Both the position numbers and the translations under genes were made by a program. A stretch of DNA of 64,000 nucleotides from the NCBI RefSeq assembly GCF_947500325.1, contig NZ_CANMRQ010000001.1:498001-562000 (forward strand), given 5' to 3'. A model generated the notes under the pieces. The model was not told where the DNA came from. It worked only from the letters and a program-made list of their open reading frames with translations, and did not search any database. The DNA is from an uncultured Lacinutrix sp. (GTDB lineage Bacteria > Bacteroidota > Bacteroidia > Flavobacteriales > Flavobacteriaceae). Position 1 is the stretch's first letter, and each line of letters starts with the position of its first letter. This document shows, in pieces, positions 61,778 through 64,000 of this stretch.

Positions 61778-62656
61778 ATGAAATACCTAAAATTAATTAC
61801 AATTATAACTGTAATATTATTATTAGTTGCCTGTAGTGATAATAATGAACCTATTCAAAATAACGATTCTCAGGTTAATTTAATTATAAAATTCAAATTC
61901 GATCCAACACAAGAACGCTTAAATAATTTGGGGCAACCTGCAACTATACCAGTTGGTAATGCAGCCCAATCACCAGATTTTAAAAAAATGAGCGCTAATT
62001 ATATTGAATTTGCTCCAGATGCATTAACACTTTTAGGGCAAGGAGAAATTGTTTTTAATGGTACAGAAACATCTCAAGGAGGAGCAATGGCTATAGATTT
62101 TCAAAACGCTGTTTTTGCAGGTAATAATGAAACTTTTATAACTATTCCATTAAGTGAAGTTGCTGTTGGGGATTATGAATGGGTACGCGTGTCTTTAGCT
62201 TATCAAGAAGGTAATATAGATTTTTTGGCAGATGATGGTAATGCCTATACAGGCACACTAGCAAGTTTTGTTGGCTATAATACATTTATATCTTCTTTTG
62301 ATTTGAATGGAAGTAATATAGCTGTAGATGCAAATAGGTTACAAGGTTTTTGGGCTTTTGAAACCTTAGGATTAACATTCCAAGGTCAAGCACCAGAAGG
62401 AGCGACTACTGTGCCTAATCCATTATTTAATTCTTCCCCTATTCCTCAAGGATCGTGTGTGGTTACTGGACAATTTGAAAATGGTTTTACAATTAGCGGT
62501 AGTGAAACAGAAGATGTAGAAGTAACATTATCATTTTCTGTAAATAATAGTTTTGAATGGACAGAAGTAAATGCAGATGGTAAATACGAACCTAGTGCTG
62601 GTGAACAAGTTGTAGATATGGGGCTTCGTGGATTAATACCTATTGTCTCTAATTAA
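61778..62656 (+). CDS. Lipoprotein of unknown function
   Basis: This 292-residue lipoprotein (LLVACSDN, Cys19) has beta-rich content (IDFQNAVFAGNNETFITIPL, YEWVRVSLAYQEG, CVVTGQFENGFTISGS). Strands with a V-G-D-Y-E-W-V-R pattern loosely recall MbnP-like lipoproteins, but no clear family was recognised. The gene follows the BNR protein by 46 bp and is probably co-transcribed with it. Confidence 0.6.
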   Translation: MKYLKLITIITVILLLVACSDNNEPIQNNDSQVNLIIKFKFDPTQERLNNLGQPATIPVGNAAQSPDFKKMSANYIEFAPDALTLLGQGEIVFNGTETSQGGAMAIDFQNAVFAGNNETFITIPLSEVAVGDYEWVRVSLAYQEGNIDFLADDGNAYTGTLASFVGYNTFISSFDLNGSNIAVDANRLQGFWAFETLGLTFQGQAPEGATTVPNPLFNSSPIPQGSCVVTGQFENGFTISGSETEDVEVTLSFSVNNSFEWTEVNADGKYEPSAGEQVVDMGLRGLIPIVSN

Positions 62657-62783
62657 TCTAGTTTTAGAATCTGTATAAATAACAGGAAGTGTTTGTTAAA
62701 GTAAACTAAAATTGAGAGGTTAACGTTATGATATAATCTAATTTAGCTGTGCTAAACTAAATTCATCATCAATCAAATCAATC

Positions 62784-64000
62784 ATGAAAAACTTCGCTGT
62801 TTTACTATTTTCCCTTTTTTCAATATTTCAAAGTTTCTCTCAAGAGGACACAACGCCAGCATTAAAAATTTTTTTAGATTGTGATGTTTGTGATATCGAT
62901 TATATCAAACAAAATTTAGGAAATGTCCAATTTGTTAGAGATCAAAATCTTGGAGATGTACATTTGTTTTTCGTTACACAACGAAATGGTAGTGGAGGAA
63001 GAAGTTATGAAATAGACTTCATTGGCAAAGACAGTTTTAAAGATATATCCTATAAGTTAAGTTTTTCTACAGATACTAATATGACTGATGATGATGTTAG
63101 AAAACGAATTTTAAGTAATATTAAATTAGGATTAGTTCGATTTTGGATTGGAAAAGGAACTATTGAAAATATATCTGTTTCTGTTCCAAGTCCTGAAAAC
63201 GAAGAAGAGCAAGTAGAAGAAAAAGACCCATGGAATTATTGGGTGTTTAGAGTAGGCGCTAATGGCTTTTTTAATGGCCAGGAATCTAATAATAGAAGTA
63301 ATTTAAATGTAAATGTTTCTGCTGCCCGAGTTACAGAAAACAATAAATTTTCTTTAAGAGTAAATTTTGGGGAAAATAAATCTACATTTACTTTTGATGG
63401 AGAAGATATTGTTAACATTAATAATAATAAATTTTTAAATATTAGTGATGTTTTAAGTCTTAACGACCATTGGTCTTATGGCGCATTTGCAGGAGTTGGA
63501 GCTTCGACTTTTAGCAATAGAGATTTCTTTTGGAATTTTAAACCAGCTATAGAATACAATTTTTTCAAATATAAAGAATCAGCAAAAAAACAATTAACAT
63601 TATCTTACAGAAATGGTGTTGTTTTTAACGATTATATTGAGCGTTCTGTATTTGGGAAGAATAAAGAATATTTATGGGAACATAATTTGTTATTAGGAGG
63701 AAGCATTAACCAAGAATGGGGTAGTTTAAATGCTGAAGCGTCGTTTAATCAATTTCTTCATGATACAACATTAAACTCTTTAGGCTTTTTCCTAGGTGCC
63801 AATGTAAGAGTATTTAAAGGATTTAATTTTAACGTTAGTGGTAACTATAGAATTACAAGAAATCAAGTTAATTTAGCTGCTGGAGACGTGTCTTTAGAAG
63901 AGTTGTTACTTCAACAACAGCAACTACAATCTGGTTATAATTATTGGGTAAGTCTTGGGTTTAGTTATTCTTTTGGTTCTATATATAATACGATAGTGAA
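62784..64000 (+). CDS. Outer-membrane beta-barrel-like protein, 3' end missing
   Basis: A frame from ATG 62784 runs to the right edge (405 codons). A signal peptide (SFSQED) is followed by a domain with CDVCDIDYIKQNLG and a Glu-rich linker (EEEQVEEKDPW). Then come alternating beta strands (YWVFRVGANGFFNGQ, WSYGAFAGVGASTF, WEHNLLLGGSINQEWG) suggesting an outer-membrane barrel. The C-terminus lies beyond the window, so no sorting domain can be judged. Family unknown. Confidence 0.7.
   Translation, partial: MKNFAVLLFSLFSIFQSFSQEDTTPALKIFLDCDVCDIDYIKQNLGNVQFVRDQNLGDVHLFFVTQRNGSGGRSYEIDFIGKDSFKDISYKLSFSTDTNMTDDDVRKRILSNIKLGLVRFWIGKGTIENISVSVPSPENEEEQVEEKDPWNYWVFRVGANGFFNGQESNNRSNLNVNVSAARVTENNKFSLRVNFGENKSTFTFDGEDIVNINNNKFLNISDVLSLNDHWSYGAFAGVGASTFSNRDFFWNFKPAIEYNFFKYKESAKKQLTLSYRNGVVFNDYIERSVFGKNKEYLWEHNLLLGGSINQEWGSLNAEASFNQFLHDTTLNSLGFFLGANVRVFKGFNFNVSGNYRITRNQVNLAAGDVSLEELLLQQQQLQSGYNYWVSLGFSYSFGSIYNTIV

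Noticed and set aside
1-64000. CRISPR arrays, IS elements, prophage, tRNA or rRNA genes
   Set aside because: No regular spacer-repeat arrays, transposase frames, phage structural genes or recognisable RNA gene sequences were seen.

Overview
This AT-rich window is a chromosomal segment of a member of the phylum Bacteroidota, most likely a marine Flavobacteriaceae. The grounds are a SUF Fe-S operon followed by SufE, DUF59, DUF2480 and DUF3078 genes, a type A T9SS sorting domain, many short lipoproteins, LytS/LytTR two-component pairs, a three-Y/propeller sensor kinase, A-rich ribosome-binding regions and TAnnTTTG-like promoter elements. No rRNA, tRNA, CRISPR array, IS element or prophage was seen. 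Genus and species cannot be fixed from the sequence alone.

Layout. 1-3.6 kb: a partial GNAT acetyltransferase, a DUF6265 lipoprotein, a Cys-rich peptide precursor, and a large MG2/TonB-plug surface protein. 3.8-9.9 kb: an accessory SSB, an ankyrin/PD40 fusion, an AraC regulator leading a DUF885-hydrolase fusion and a double cupin, and a second small peptide. 10.3-14.3 kb: a LytTR response regulator and its propeller histidine kinase. 14.4-16.7 kb: a nuclease-like EEP protein divergent from hflX. 16.8-29.4 kb: a minus-strand SUF locus (SufA-type carrier, SufB, MBL lipoprotein, small lipoprotein, SufC, SufD, SufS, two M43 metalloproteases, META lipoprotein, SufE, DUF59, DUF2480, DUF3078). 29.6-35.9 kb: five exported proteins including an MbnP/MbnH-like pair. 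36-39.6 kb: thiL, a small zinc-ribbon-like protein, an alpha/beta hydrolase and a branched-chain amino acid carrier.

39.7-44.6 kb: two related ClpP-fold-like exported proteins flanking a small beta-barrel, a two-TM protein and a membrane AraC regulator. 44.9-47.1 kb: an AraC regulator, a 32-residue CxxC peptide, an AhpD-like protein and a cupredoxin-like protein. 47.2-50.7 kb: a class C beta-lactamase-like hydrolase, a further AraC regulator and a gene broken by an in-frame stop. 50.8-56.8 kb: an ACT-like protein divergent from aspartate kinase, an NTF2-like protein, DUF2071, aminopeptidase P and a ChaN/EreA-like protein. 57-64 kb: a LytS/LytTR pair, a large BNR/VPS10-type propeller protein, a lipoprotein and a truncated outer-membrane protein.

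The best candidates for underdescribed biology are the MbnP/MbnH surface operon, the ClpP-like module with its operator-like repeats, two orphan peptide precursors without visible maturation genes, the DUF885-hydrolase fusion, and regularly spaced promoter repeats that may tie separate loci into regulons.
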